Positions 34,424 through 43,532 of a DNA stretch of 64,000 nucleotides are shown piece after piece. Made by a program: the position numbers and the translations under genes. Origin of the DNA: Myxococcales bacterium (GTDB lineage: Bacteria; Myxococcota_A; Polyangia; Polyangiales; Polyangiaceae); contig JADKKK010000034.1 in NCBI GenBank assembly GCA_016720545.1, positions 186,001-250,000 on the forward strand. The letters run 5' to 3'. The notes beneath the pieces were generated by a model. That model searched no databases, had not been told where the DNA came from, and saw only the letters and a program-made list of their open reading frames with translations. The stretch's first letter is position 1, and every line of letters starts with the position of its first letter.

Positions 34424-37351
34424 TCAGTGAAGGGCGCAGCGCGCCCCCTGGCGGAGCTCGAAGCCCGCGCCGATGGTCACGTAGCCCGCGAGCGGCCGCG
34501 GCAGCGCGCGGTGGACGACCCAGCGCTCGAGCTGACGGCCGGTGTCGGAGCGATCCGCGCCCGCGGTCGTGCCCGCGCGCAGCTCGAGGCCCTCGAGGCA
34601 GACGCGCGCCTCGCCCCACCGCACCCGCGCGAGCGCGGTGCCGTGGCCCTCCCTGCGGGGCTCGCCGTCGAGCGCGAGCCAACCGTCGAGCTGCACGGTG
34701 GCGCGGTAGCCGGCCGCGTCGCCACGGCACGCCGGATCGTCGGCCGGCGTGAGGGTCGACCACGGGGCGAGCGTGACGACCTTCCCGTGCGGCAAGAGGA
34801 GGCGCGCGGGGTCCTCCCGAGACGCCGGCTCGAGCCCACTCGCGAACCGCACGACGCCGAGCTCGCCGCGCGGGCCCACCGCCACCGCGTCCGCGATGAA
34901 CGGATAATGATCGGTGAGGTCCGGGCCCGCCCAGCTCATCACGGTGGAGAGGGTGCCGCTCGCCGAGACACGTTGGAGGAGACTGCGCGCTCCATCACTG
35001 CGGAGCAGAGCGAGCTCTTCCCCCGAGAGCTCGGCAGCCGAGAGGACCACCTCGGGCGAGTCCTCCGGCAACAGCACCACGCGCGTAGCGCCGGCGCGCG
35101 ACCAAAACGCGAGGCGCTCGCCCGTAAGGAGCAGACCGCCGGGCGCGCCTGGATCCAGCGGCGTAATCGGCACGGCTCGCGCCACGGCGAGGTTGCTGGC
35201 CACGTCGTGGGCGGTGGAGCCTCCCGTGCCGAGCGCGCGCGCCACATCGGCCAGGGTGAGCGTGACCGTCCGGCGCACGGCGAGCGGATCGAACGGCGCG
35301 ACGTAGGTCGCCGCCATGCGGAACGGGTCGGAGACCTCGACGACCACGGCGCGGCGGGAGGACTCGCTGCCGTCGGAGCCCTCGTCCGTGCGGACCGGAT
35401 GGGGAGTGGCGCGCCCCAGCGTCGCCACGACGTTGAGCCCCTTCGGCGCGGTGACGGCGCCGAGGTCCGAGTCCTCGGCCGCGGGCAAGACCCTGCCCGC
35501 CACGGCGCCCGAGGCCTCGCAGCGAACGGGGATCGGCGGGGCAAACGAGGCGGCCTCCGCGGGAGGGACGGCGTGTGCAACGAGCGGCTTCGGGAGCGCG
35601 GGGTCCTCCGGGTAGCCGACGCGCAGCCACCCCCCCAGCGCGCAGCCGAGGTCCCCACACTGGACTGACGAGATCGGGCGGTGCATCGTGGACGAAGGCG
35701 TGGGGTGCGATGGGGGGGGCGCCACCTCGCTCCACGTGGCGCCGCGATCGGTCGTCTGGAACAGGCGCCCCGCGGGCGCGATCCCTAGGGCGCGAGGACC
35801 CGCCGTGCCATAGAGCGCGGTGTCGCCGACGAACACGTTCGCCGTGGGCGCACCGGTGGGCGGGAGCGTGACCGCCCTGCCGCCGAGCCACCCGCGCAGC
35901 ACGCCGTCGGGACCGTAGGACCAGTCGCGGTGAATGAGGCTCGGGCGGCCCCCGACGCGACCCGCGGTGACCAGCGTCGCGCCGGTGAACGTGCGCGCTT
36001 CGCCCGTGACGAGGTCGAGAGCGGTGGCCTCAGCCCCGCTGAAGGTGAGGCTCGTCGCCCCGCCGTCGGCCCGCGGGACCACGTAGCCGAGGGCTCGAAG
36101 GGCGCCACCGTCGCCGACGCCGCTGCGCTCGACCCAGGAGCCCGACGTCCCGCGGACACAGACGACGCCGTCGCGCGCGGGGCCCGAGCATGGTCCGGCG
36201 TATGCGAGGGCTCCGTCGTCGGAGGCGGAGAAGGCCAGAGCGCTCGGGAAGGTCTGCTCCACGCGAACGGGCTTCCCGAACAGCGTACCCGACACGACGA
36301 GGCGCTCGCTGGCGCGGCGCGCGCAGACGAACACGGCGTCGTCCGAGGTCCGAACGGCCTCGCAGGTCACGTCGGGCGGGAGCTTGCCTCGCTGGACGGA
36401 GACGAGCTCGCCGCTCCGCAGGGACACCCGCACGAGATCGCCCGCGCTGGCGATGATCGCCACGCCCGGATCCTCGGCCGGTACCCCCGCGCGAAGTGCC
36501 GCGCGCAGCGGCGCCTCGCTGACGCGCCAGCGCGGATCGCGCTCCACCTTGGGCTCCTCGGGGAGGTGCTCCACGCGCGCGATCCGGCCATCGGGCCCCA
36601 GCCGCGCGGGCGCGGAGTCCGCCACGGTCACGTAGAGCGCGTCCGCCCGCTCGACCAAGCCGCTGGGGGCGTCCTTCAGGTCAGCGGTGACGTCCCGCCA
36701 GCTCTTCCCCGCGTCGCGCGTCGCGAGCAGGCGCCCGCGGTCGGTCGTCGCGAGACCTAGGCCGTCGTCGCGCGTGAGGATCTCGACGAGGCCGGGTGGC
36801 TCCACGGGGACACGCTCACCGCCAGGGAACCGCAACATCCACCGCCGCCCGTCGGTCGAACGCACCAGCACGCGATCGAACGCGGGCCGCGCCTCGAGCA
36901 AGCTGCCGCCCGGGAAGTACGCGACGCCGGTCAGCGCGCCGTCGAACTGTGACGCGTGATACAATGCGACATCATTCAGGAAAATAAACCCTCCACCGAG
37001 CCGAACGGGCAGCGCGGAGACGTACTGGAGAGGGCTCGGCACGACCTCGCGCGCGACGCGCAGGCGCGCGCCGCTCGACACCACCCGGACGCCGCCGACC
37101 AGCGCGCCGAGGTCCTTGCCGAGCTCGACCGTGCCCTTGGCCCGGGCCCCACCCCACTCGGCGGCGACCGTGTACGGCGACATGGCGGCCTCGGGCTCCG
37201 ACGACCCCGCGACGTCGTCCGCGGCCACCGCCGGCCGCGGGCGATCACCACCGGGCACGACCGCGAGCTCGCGCGGACCGCACGCCGCGGCGAGCGCCAC
37301 CGTGAGCCAGACGAGCCGCCCCCCGGCGGGCCGCGCGCGCTGCGCGCTCAC
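34424..37351 (-). CDS. Large lipoprotein with BNR/Asp-box repeats
   Basis: A 975-residue protein from GTG 37351, which overlaps the glnE stop as GTGA. The signal peptide ends in LAAACG (Cys24). The protein is beta-rich throughout. At least two Asp-box motifs are visible (TRDAGKSW and TTDRGATW), which occur at propeller blade turns, so a seven-bladed-type propeller is likely in the N-terminal two thirds. The C-terminal ~300 residues are also beta-rich, without a recognised domain. The coupling to glnE is odd and looks like a positional accident rather than a shared pathway. Confidence 0.7.
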   Translation of the reverse strand: MSAQRARPAGGRLVWLTVALAAACGPRELAVVPGGDRPRPAVAADDVAGSSEPEAAMSPYTVAAEWGGARAKGTVELGKDLGALVGGVRVVSSGARLRVAREVVPSPLQYVSALPVRLGGGFIFLNDVALYHASQFDGALTGVAYFPGGSLLEARPAFDRVLVRSTDGRRWMLRFPGGERVPVEPPGLVEILTRDDGLGLATTDRGRLLATRDAGKSWRDVTADLKDAPSGLVERADALYVTVADSAPARLGPDGRIARVEHLPEEPKVERDPRWRVSEAPLRAALRAGVPAEDPGVAIIASAGDLVRVSLRSGELVSVQRGKLPPDVTCEAVRTSDDAVFVCARRASERLVVSGTLFGKPVRVEQTFPSALAFSASDDGALAYAGPCSGPARDGVVCVRGTSGSWVERSGVGDGGALRALGYVVPRADGGATSLTFSGAEATALDLVTGEARTFTGATLVTAGRVGGRPSLIHRDWSYGPDGVLRGWLGGRAVTLPPTGAPTANVFVGDTALYGTAGPRALGIAPAGRLFQTTDRGATWSEVAPPPSHPTPSSTMHRPISSVQCGDLGCALGGWLRVGYPEDPALPKPLVAHAVPPAEAASFAPPIPVRCEASGAVAGRVLPAAEDSDLGAVTAPKGLNVVATLGRATPHPVRTDEGSDGSESSRRAVVVEVSDPFRMAATYVAPFDPLAVRRTVTLTLADVARALGTGGSTAHDVASNLAVARAVPITPLDPGAPGGLLLTGERLAFWSRAGATRVVLLPEDSPEVVLSAAELSGEELALLRSDGARSLLQRVSASGTLSTVMSWAGPDLTDHYPFIADAVAVGPRGELGVVRFASGLEPASREDPARLLLPHGKVVTLAPWSTLTPADDPACRGDAAGYRATVQLDGWLALDGEPRREGHGTALARVRWGEARVCLEGLELRAGTTAGADRSDTGRQLERWVVHRALPRPLAGYVTIGAGFELRQGARCALH

Positions 37352-40311
37352 GACGACCTCGGCGACGAGGGGCTCGCGGGCAGCACGCACCGCGCGAGCA
37401 CGTCGAGGTACGCCGCGCGGACGTCTTTGTTGAGCGCGCGCACGTGGGCGAAGAGGGCCTGCGACGCCGTCCCCGTAGGACCGTCACGCATCCCGAGCCG
37501 CCGCGCGAGGAGCGGGAGCGTCGGCTGGCCCTCCTCGAGCACGGTCGCTGCGGTCCCCGTGGACACCCGCAGCGCCTGCTCGAGTCCCCGCATGCTCCGG
37601 TAGCCCTCGCGCAGCACCGCGGCCGTGTGGGGATCGAGGTGACCGGCGGCCGAGAGCGCGTCGAGGGCGTGCTCCGTCTCGGGGGTCCGGACCGAGGGAT
37701 CTCGACCGTGCGTCATCTGTAGGTATTGCACGGCGAACTCCACGTCGACGAGGCCCCCGTAGCCGAACTTGAGGTCGATGCGTTGTGGCCCACCCTCGTC
37801 TCGGCGCTCGCGCCCTAGCTCGCGCTCCATCCGCATGCGGAGATGTTGGGTACGCGCGGGCTCGGGCGCGCCACGCTCGTAGGCCGCCTGGGTCGCGATC
37901 GCCATCACGGCCTCGCCCAGGGCGGCGTCGCCAGCGACCGGGCGGGCGCGCAGCAGGGCCTGTCGCTCCCACCCCGCGGCCTCGGGATCTCGCCCGGCGC
38001 GTTCGGCGTGGTAGCGGCGAAACGCCTCGAGAGAGACGACGAGCAGACCATGGTTCCCCGACGGGCGGAGGCGCGTGTCGAGCTCGTAGCCCGGCCCGTC
38101 GCCCTGGGGCATGCTGACGAGGCGGAGCACGCGCTGCGCGGCCCGCACGTAGCGTTCGGCGGCGTCCTCGTCGTCACGGATCGACTCGTACACGAAGAAG
38201 ACGTCGAGGTCCGAGCCGTAGCCGATCTCGCGGCCGCCGAGCTTGCCCATGCCCACGACCACGAGTCCCCCGACGAGGCCGCGCTCACCGAGCGCGAGCC
38301 GCACCGCGCTCTCGAGGGTCTCCTCGGCCACCGCCGTGAGCACTCGCTGGGCGTCGCGCGAGCTGAGCTCACCCGAGAGCTCGGCGAGCCCGACCTCCAT
38401 CGTCACGCGGCTCTTCGCGCGGCGCAGCGCGCCCACGCTCGCGTCCGTAGGGTCGTCTTGCAGCTCCTCGACGGTGAGGCTCGCGAGCTCGTCGCGCACC
38501 TCGGCGCGCGCGGTCTCCGGCGTGGGCACCCCCTTCACGAACAGGAGGCGATCGACGAGCTCCGGGTGCCCTGTGAGGAAGCCGCCGAGGAACGCGCTCG
38601 CCCCGAAGAGGCCCACGAGCCGGGAGAGCACAGGCACGTCGGCGGCGAGCGCGCGAACGTACACGCCCGGCGTACGGAGGCGGGAGAAGAACGCGCACAA
38701 GAGGCGCGCGGCCTGCTCGGGATCGCCGGCCTCCGACAGCGCGCGCACGGTCTCGCGCGCGACCACGGGGAAGCCGTCGCGCGTGGCGGCGCCCAGCGGA
38801 TCGTCGCGGCGCCGCGCGAGCGTGAGGAGGTGGCGTGGCAGGTCGGGGGCGAGCCCGAAGCCCGACGGGAGCACCTCGCGGACGCGCTCCTCGTCGCCCG
38901 AGTCGAGCGCTGCGTAGAGCCGCTCGAGCTCGTCGGAGCTCGCGCCCTCGTCGGCGATCACCACGGAGGCGAGGCGGCGCGCGACGCGGGCGCGCGTCGC
39001 GGCGAGATCGGCCTCGAAGCGCGCGGCGTCCTCGAAGCCGAGGCTGCGGGCGATGACCTCGAGCATTCGGCCGCGCGGGAGCTCGTGGGTCTGAAGCCCG
39101 GTCGCGTTCTGGACGCGGTGCTCGACGCGGCGGAGCGTGAGGTACGCGTCGCGTACGTCGCGCGCCTCTCGCTCGGTCACGAGGCCGCGAGAACGTAGGC
39201 GCACGAGGGCCTTCAACGTCGACGACGCGCGGAGCTGCGGCTCGCGCCCGCCCCAAATCAGCTGGAGCGACTGCACGAAGAACTCGGCCTCGCGGATGCC
39301 CCCGACGCCGTGCTTCAGGTCGCGCTCCGGGTCCGCCGACAGCTCCGACCGCGCACGCACCACGAGCTGCGCCATCTCCGCGGCGATGGCGGGGTTGACG
39401 ACGCGGCGCCACACGAACGGCGAGAGCGCGGCGAGCAACCGCGCTCCGAAGCCGGGCGCCCCGGAGCGGCCGACCTCGCGCGCTCGAAGGAGCGCGGCGC
39501 GCTCCCACGTGCGGCCCCAGCTCTCGTAGTACCGCTCGGCCGCGCCGAGAGAGTTGACGAGCGGCCCGCGCGAGCCCTCCGGCCGGAGACGCAGGTCGAC
39601 CCGCCAGACCACGCCGTCCTCGGTCGCGTCGTCCAGGGTCGCGGTGAACCGCTGGGTCACGCGCGTGAAGAACTCGTGGAGCGTCACGTCGGTGGGGGCT
39701 CCATCCCGGGTGAGCTCGCCCTCGTCGGTCTCGTAGAACGGGAGGAGATCCACGTCGCTGCCCGCGTTCAACTCCTGGCCGCCGAGCTTGCCCATGCCGA
39801 GCACGGTGAAGCCGCACGGCTCTCCGTGCGCGCCGCGCGGCTCCCCGAAGCGACGGGTGCCCCAGCGCACCGCCTCGTCCACCGCGAGCGCGACGCACAC
39901 GTCGGCGAGGTCGGAGAGCTCGCGCGCGGCGACGTCCACGTCCCCGAGCGTGGGGAAGAGCTCGCGCGCGGCGACGCGCAGCTTCTCGCGGCGAGCGAAC
40001 ACGCGGAGGCCGCGGCGCACGGCGTCCTCGTCGTCGAGGTCGGGGCACGCCTCTCGGGCGAGCCGGCCGAGCGTCGCGGCGTCGCGGCGAAGACTGAGCC
40101 CCGAGCGCGCGACGTACACGAGATCGTCCGGGTGGGCCTCGATGGCGTGACGCGCGGCGGGGTACGCGGTGCACAGCAGGCCACCGAGCGCGCAGGTGTC
40201 CTCGTCAGCGGCGAGCCCCCGCCCGGCGAGCATGGCGCGCACCGCGTGGGTCGCCTCCTCGAGCGGCGATGGCGGACCGACGAGGTCGTAGTGCGACCGT
40301 GGCAGGTTCAT
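37348..40311 (-). CDS. glnE: Bifunctional glutamine synthetase adenylyltransferase/adenylyl-removing enzyme
   Basis: A 987-residue protein from ATG 40311 (MNLPRSHYD); an upstream in-frame start adds 9 residues. It has the two nucleotidyltransferase halves of GlnE: GMGKLGGQELNAGSDVDLLP in the N-terminal removing half and GMGKLGGREIGYGSDLDVFF in the C-terminal adenylylating half, each followed by downstream acidic residues and the DLK(H/F)G-GG-E segment. It controls glutamine synthetase activity in response to nitrogen status, usually through PII. No glnB or glnA is nearby. It is followed immediately by the BNR lipoprotein gene. Confidence 0.95.
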   Translation of the reverse strand: MNLPRSHYDLVGPPSPLEEATHAVRAMLAGRGLAADEDTCALGGLLCTAYPAARHAIEAHPDDLVYVARSGLSLRRDAATLGRLAREACPDLDDEDAVRRGLRVFARREKLRVAARELFPTLGDVDVAARELSDLADVCVALAVDEAVRWGTRRFGEPRGAHGEPCGFTVLGMGKLGGQELNAGSDVDLLPFYETDEGELTRDGAPTDVTLHEFFTRVTQRFTATLDDATEDGVVWRVDLRLRPEGSRGPLVNSLGAAERYYESWGRTWERAALLRAREVGRSGAPGFGARLLAALSPFVWRRVVNPAIAAEMAQLVVRARSELSADPERDLKHGVGGIREAEFFVQSLQLIWGGREPQLRASSTLKALVRLRSRGLVTEREARDVRDAYLTLRRVEHRVQNATGLQTHELPRGRMLEVIARSLGFEDAARFEADLAATRARVARRLASVVIADEGASSDELERLYAALDSGDEERVREVLPSGFGLAPDLPRHLLTLARRRDDPLGAATRDGFPVVARETVRALSEAGDPEQAARLLCAFFSRLRTPGVYVRALAADVPVLSRLVGLFGASAFLGGFLTGHPELVDRLLFVKGVPTPETARAEVRDELASLTVEELQDDPTDASVGALRRAKSRVTMEVGLAELSGELSSRDAQRVLTAVAEETLESAVRLALGERGLVGGLVVVGMGKLGGREIGYGSDLDVFFVYESIRDDEDAAERYVRAAQRVLRLVSMPQGDGPGYELDTRLRPSGNHGLLVVSLEAFRRYHAERAGRDPEAAGWERQALLRARPVAGDAALGEAVMAIATQAAYERGAPEPARTQHLRMRMERELGRERRDEGGPQRIDLKFGYGGLVDVEFAVQYLQMTHGRDPSVRTPETEHALDALSAAGHLDPHTAAVLREGYRSMRGLEQALRVSTGTAATVLEEGQPTLPLLARRLGMRDGPTGTASQALFAHVRALNKDVRAAYLDVLARCVLPASPSSPRSS

Positions 40312-40387
40312 CGCGCCCAAGTGTACACGGGCCTGCACGCCGGGCGGGCTCCGGCGGGGTACCGACCGACATGCCCCTACACGCTAT

Positions 40388-41257
40388 TCACAGCCCCCGG
40401 TGACGCTCTGGGCGCAGCGGCACGCGACCGGCGAGCGCCGCGTCGATGACGGCCAGGATGCGATCGCGGTCGCGCGGGAGCTCACCCCCCAGCGGCAGAT
40501 AGTTCGACGCGTGGTTCGTGCGAAACACGGCGTGGGTGGGGCGCGTGTGCTCGAGGAACGTCCGCAGCTCGCCGAGGAGCGCGGGCACCTCGGGCACGAC
40601 GAAGCGCCCGCGCTTCGCCAGGGTCGCGAGCGGCGTGCCGGGCACGACGGTGACCGTGAGCGCGGCCACGAACTCGGGATCCATGCGCGTGACGAGTCGC
40701 GCCGTCTCCCGGGCGTGCTCGTCCGAGCGCTCCATGGCCACGCCGAGCAACACGATGACGCTGAGCGCGAGCCCGGCGCGCCGCGCGCGCGCGGCTGCCT
40801 CGACGTGCGCCTCGTGGTCGTCCCCCTTCGCGATCCGCTTCAGCGTGGGGTCGTCCCCCGACTCAGGGCCGATGTAGAGTACACGGAGTCCGAGGGCCCG
40901 GAGCTCGGCCAGCTCCTCCTCGGTCTTCGCGAGCACGTTGCGCGCCATCGCGTAGCACGAGACGCGGCGCAGACGCGGCAGCTCCGCGCGCGCGGTCGTC
41001 AGGAGCGAGCGCCAGCTCTCCATGGGCATCGCGAGCGCGTCGCCGTCGGCGACGAACAGCTTCTCGACGTCATCCCCGAACGCGGCCGCGGCGCGCTCGA
41101 GGTCTTCACGCACCTCCGACGCGTCGCGCACACGGTAGGCCTTGTCGCTGTACATGTCGCAGTACGTGCAGTGGTTCCACGAGCACCCGATCGTGGCCTG
41201 CACGATGAGCGAGTCCGCCTCCGACGGCGGACGGTACAGGCGACCTTCGTAGCGCAT
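40388..41257 (-). CDS. Radical SAM protein with CX4CX2C cluster motif
   Basis: A 289-residue protein from ATG 41257 (MRYEGRLYRPPSEA); the ATG at 41269 is the alternative. The Fe-S site is Cys25, Cys30 and Cys33 in GCSWNHCTYC. The first spacing is four residues rather than the classical three. As I recall, a group of small uncharacterised radical SAM proteins shares this GC-x-x-N-x-C-T-x-C signature. The SAM-binding and barrel segments follow (LFVADGDAL, VLYIGPESGDD). The substrate is unknown. It is divergent from msrB. Confidence 0.8.
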   Translation of the reverse strand: MRYEGRLYRPPSEADSLIVQATIGCSWNHCTYCDMYSDKAYRVRDASEVREDLERAAAAFGDDVEKLFVADGDALAMPMESWRSLLTTARAELPRLRRVSCYAMARNVLAKTEEELAELRALGLRVLYIGPESGDDPTLKRIAKGDDHEAHVEAAARARRAGLALSVIVLLGVAMERSDEHARETARLVTRMDPEFVAALTVTVVPGTPLATLAKRGRFVVPEVPALLGELRTFLEHTRPTHAVFRTNHASNYLPLGGELPRDRDRILAVIDAALAGRVPLRPERHRGL

Positions 41258-41413
41258 GCCCGCCAGCATGCCTCGAAGCCGCGTCCCGCGCGGGACGATC
41301 GCGCGTGGAATCGGTCCGCGCTCCTCTCGAGCGATACGCCTGCACGGCAGAGCTACCCCGTCAGGCCCGCGTTCCGTTCGCTCACGAGCGGGAGCGGCAG
41401 GTACACTCGCGGC

Positions 41414-41827
41414 ATGACGCAGAAGCTCATTCTCTCGGACGCGGAGTGGCGCGCGAGGCTCTCACCGGAGGCCTACGAGGTCCTCCGCCGCCACGGCACC
41501 GAGCGGCCGGGCAGCGGCTGCTTCCTCGGCACGCACGAGCCGGGCACGTACGTGTGCGCCGGCTGCGGGACGCCGCTGTTCGCCTCGGGGGAGAAGTTCG
41601 AGTCGGGCACCGGCTGGCCCTCGTTCACGAGGCCGGTCGCGGCCGAGAACCTCACCACCATCGAAGATCGCGCCTACGGCATGGTGCGCACGGAGGTGCG
41701 CTGCGCGGGGTGCGATGGGCACCTCGGCCACGTGTTCCCCGACGGCCCTCCGCCCGCCGGGCAGCGCTACTGCATGAACTCGGTCGCCATGCGGCACGTC
41801 CCCGCCGGCGAGCCCCGCGACCCCTGA
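41414..41827 (+). CDS. msrB: Peptide methionine-R-sulfoxide reductase
   Basis: A 137-residue, single-domain MsrB that repairs methionine R-sulfoxide. The structural zinc Cys pairs are Cys48/Cys51 (CAGC) and Cys97/Cys100 (CAGC). The catalytic Cys120 is in RYCMNSVAM, close to the usual RYC(I/V)NS. The substrate-site segment FESGTGWPSF is present. There is no signal peptide, so it is cytoplasmic. It has no fused MsrA. A 172-bp inverted-repeat element begins on the first base after its stop. Confidence 0.95.
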   Translation: MTQKLILSDAEWRARLSPEAYEVLRRHGTERPGSGCFLGTHEPGTYVCAGCGTPLFASGEKFESGTGWPSFTRPVAAENLTTIEDRAYGMVRTEVRCAGCDGHLGHVFPDGPPPAGQRYCMNSVAMRHVPAGEPRDP

Positions 41828-41999
41828 CAGCCCGTTGATGAACTCACGTCGCCCGCGCGCCGCCGCATCGGCACGGGCTGCGTTGCGCTCCTCCGGTGCC
41901 GGCTCACCGAAAAAAGTAGGCTCCGCGGGCTCCTCGGATCGCGCCTCGCCCGATGGCGCGCGGACGACGCGCGGGCTCGGTCCGTCGATCAACGGGCTG
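41828..41999. repeat. 172-bp element bounded by 12-bp inverted repeats
   Basis: CAGCCCGTTGAT at 41828-41839 is perfectly repeated in inverse as ATCAACGGGCTG at 41988-41999. Exactly 11 bases further in on both sides lies a second inverted pair, GCCCGCGC (41851-41858) and GCGCGGGC (41969-41976). The element fills most of the gap between the convergent msrB and nitrilase genes. It could form a long imperfect hairpin. A MITE-like unit or a structured bidirectional 3' end are the two options. Confidence 0.6.
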
Positions 42000-42058
42000 C
42001 TGAGCGGAGGGCCGCTCGCTTCCCCGCCGCTCGGGAGCGGGCAAGTTCGCGCGGGGAG

Positions 42059-42883
42059 TCAGAGGCGCCGGTGCTCGAGGCAAGGGAGCGACGCGCGGAC
42101 CCTCTCGAGGTACTCGAAGTCGAGGGTGGCGGTCGCGACGCCCTCACCCTCGCCCGCCTGCGCGAGCACGTCGCCCCACGGGTCGACGATGAGGCTCTTG
42201 CCGTAGGTGCGGCGCCCTCCGCCGTGCGCCCCATGCTGCGCCGGCGCGAGCACGAACACCTGGTTCTCGATCGCGCGAGCGCGGAGCAGCACGTGCCAGT
42301 GGTCCTTGCCCGTCGTGAGGGTGAACGCCGCGGGCACGGTCACGAGGGTGGAGCCAAGGTCGACAAGCCTGCGATACAGCTCCGGAAAACGGAGATCGTA
42401 GCACACCGTCATGCCGAGCACCTGGCCGAGCAGCGGCGCGACACACGGCTCCGCGCCCGCGAGCGTTGCGCGGCTCTCGCGCAGCTCCGTGCCGTCCGCG
42501 AGGCACACGTCGAAGAGGTGCACCTTCCGGTAGCGGGCGACGAGCTTGCCCTCGCGATCGAAGCACACCGAGGTGTTGTAGGGCCTCGTCGCGTCGGGGC
42601 TCCGCTCGGGCATGCCGCCGCCGACGATCGCCACGCCGTGGGAGCGCGCGAGCTCGCGGAGCGCCGAGACGATCGGCCCTGGCTCGTCGTGCGCGAGCGA
42701 CTCCGCCACGGCCTGCTTCCTCGCGTCGTCTTGCGCGTCACCGCCGCCGAGGAACGCGAAGTTCTCCGGCAGGGCGACGAGCTCGGCGCCCTCGGCCGCG
42801 GCGCGCCCGACCCAATGCGCGACGCGAGCGAGGTTGTCGTCGACGCGGGCTTGGCTCGAGAGCTGAACGACGGAGACGCGCAT
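42059..42883 (-). CDS. Nitrilase-superfamily carbon-nitrogen hydrolase (Nit-type amidase)
   Basis: A 274-residue protein from ATG 42883 (MRVSVVQLSS); ATG 42901 is an alternative. The catalytic triad is complete: Glu40 (ALPENFAF), Lys120 (YRKVHLFD) and Cys161 (VCYDLRFPELY). The sequence resembles the Nit1/Nit2 branch (omega-amidase or deaminated-glutathione amidase) more than true nitrilases, judging from YRKVHLFDV and CYDLRFPE. The gene ends convergently with msrB across the inverted-repeat element. The substrate is inferred only to this level. Confidence 0.88.
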   Translation of the reverse strand: MRVSVVQLSSQARVDDNLARVAHWVGRAAAEGAELVALPENFAFLGGGDAQDDARKQAVAESLAHDEPGPIVSALRELARSHGVAIVGGGMPERSPDATRPYNTSVCFDREGKLVARYRKVHLFDVCLADGTELRESRATLAGAEPCVAPLLGQVLGMTVCYDLRFPELYRRLVDLGSTLVTVPAAFTLTTGKDHWHVLLRARAIENQVFVLAPAQHGAHGGGRRTYGKSLIVDPWGDVLAQAGEGEGVATATLDFEYLERVRASLPCLEHRRL

Positions 42884-42995
42884 CGCTCGCTCATAGCGCA
42901 TCCCGGCGCGGGGCGGACCCCGCGGCCACCAGGGCGCCGCCCACCTCGCAATTTTGCTTCCGGCGCTCGCCACCAAATGAAAGCCTGCCTGTACG

Positions 42996-43442
42996 ATGAC
43001 GCGCCCTCACGCTCCCGCTCTCTTCGCGTCTGCGTTCGCGTTCGCGTCGACGGCCCTGCAAGGTGCCACGCTCAGCGTCGCCTTCGCGCTCGCGGCGGCG
43101 GTCGCTGCCTTCGACGCCGCGCTCGCGGCCCTCCCGGGAGACGCGCGCGCCCTCTCCGAACGCGGCTACGCGCGCCTGCTCGCGGGCAAGCTCGACGCCG
43201 CGCGCGCCGATCTCCGCGAGGCCGAGGCGCGCTCCAAGGACGCGCGGCTCCTCGCCCAGATCCGCTTCAACCACGGCCTCGTCGCCGAGAAGCTCGGCCG
43301 CGCCGACGAGGCGAAGGTGAGCGTCGCGCGCTCGAACGCGCTGAACCCCACGAAGGCGGCCGCCGCGAAGCTCGCAGGCGCGGCGTGCGAGGCGCAGGTG
43401 ACGCTCCGGACCGAGGCGACGTTCATCGCGGGCAGCTGCTGA
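42996..43442 (+). CDS. Exported TPR-like repeat protein
   Basis: A 148-residue protein with an Ala/Phe-rich hydrophobic N-terminus (a probable signal peptide or anchor, residues ~8-37). Two to three TPR-like helical pairs follow (FDAALAALPGDARALSERGY, LREAEARSKDARLLAQIRFN, GLVAEKLGRADEAKVSVARS), and it ends in FIAGSC. It probably mediates protein contacts in the envelope. It is shorter than most TPR proteins of this layout and may be the N-terminal part of a shortened gene. A tiny open frame and the MFS gene follow on the same strand. Confidence 0.6.
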   Translation: MTRPHAPALFASAFAFASTALQGATLSVAFALAAAVAAFDAALAALPGDARALSERGYARLLAGKLDAARADLREAEARSKDARLLAQIRFNHGLVAEKLGRADEAKVSVARSNALNPTKAAAAKLAGAACEAQVTLRTEATFIAGSC

Positions 43443-43448
43443 GCCGTC

Positions 43449-43532
43449 ATGGACGAGCTCCCGCGATTCACCGAGGACACCTCGGCCGAGCGGCCGCTCC
43501 ACGCCGGCGCGCACGCCGAGATCAGACCATGA
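43449..43532 (+). CDS. Possible 27-codon small ORF coupled to the MFS gene
   Basis: The ATG at 43449 opens a 27-residue frame (MDELPRFTEDTSAERPLHAG plus 7 residues) that stops with a TGA overlapping the MFS start (ATGA, 43529-43532). It fills the gap between the TPR gene and the transporter. It may be a coupling leader or chance; I see no family. Confidence 0.3.
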   Translation: MDELPRFTEDTSAERPLHAGAHAEIRP

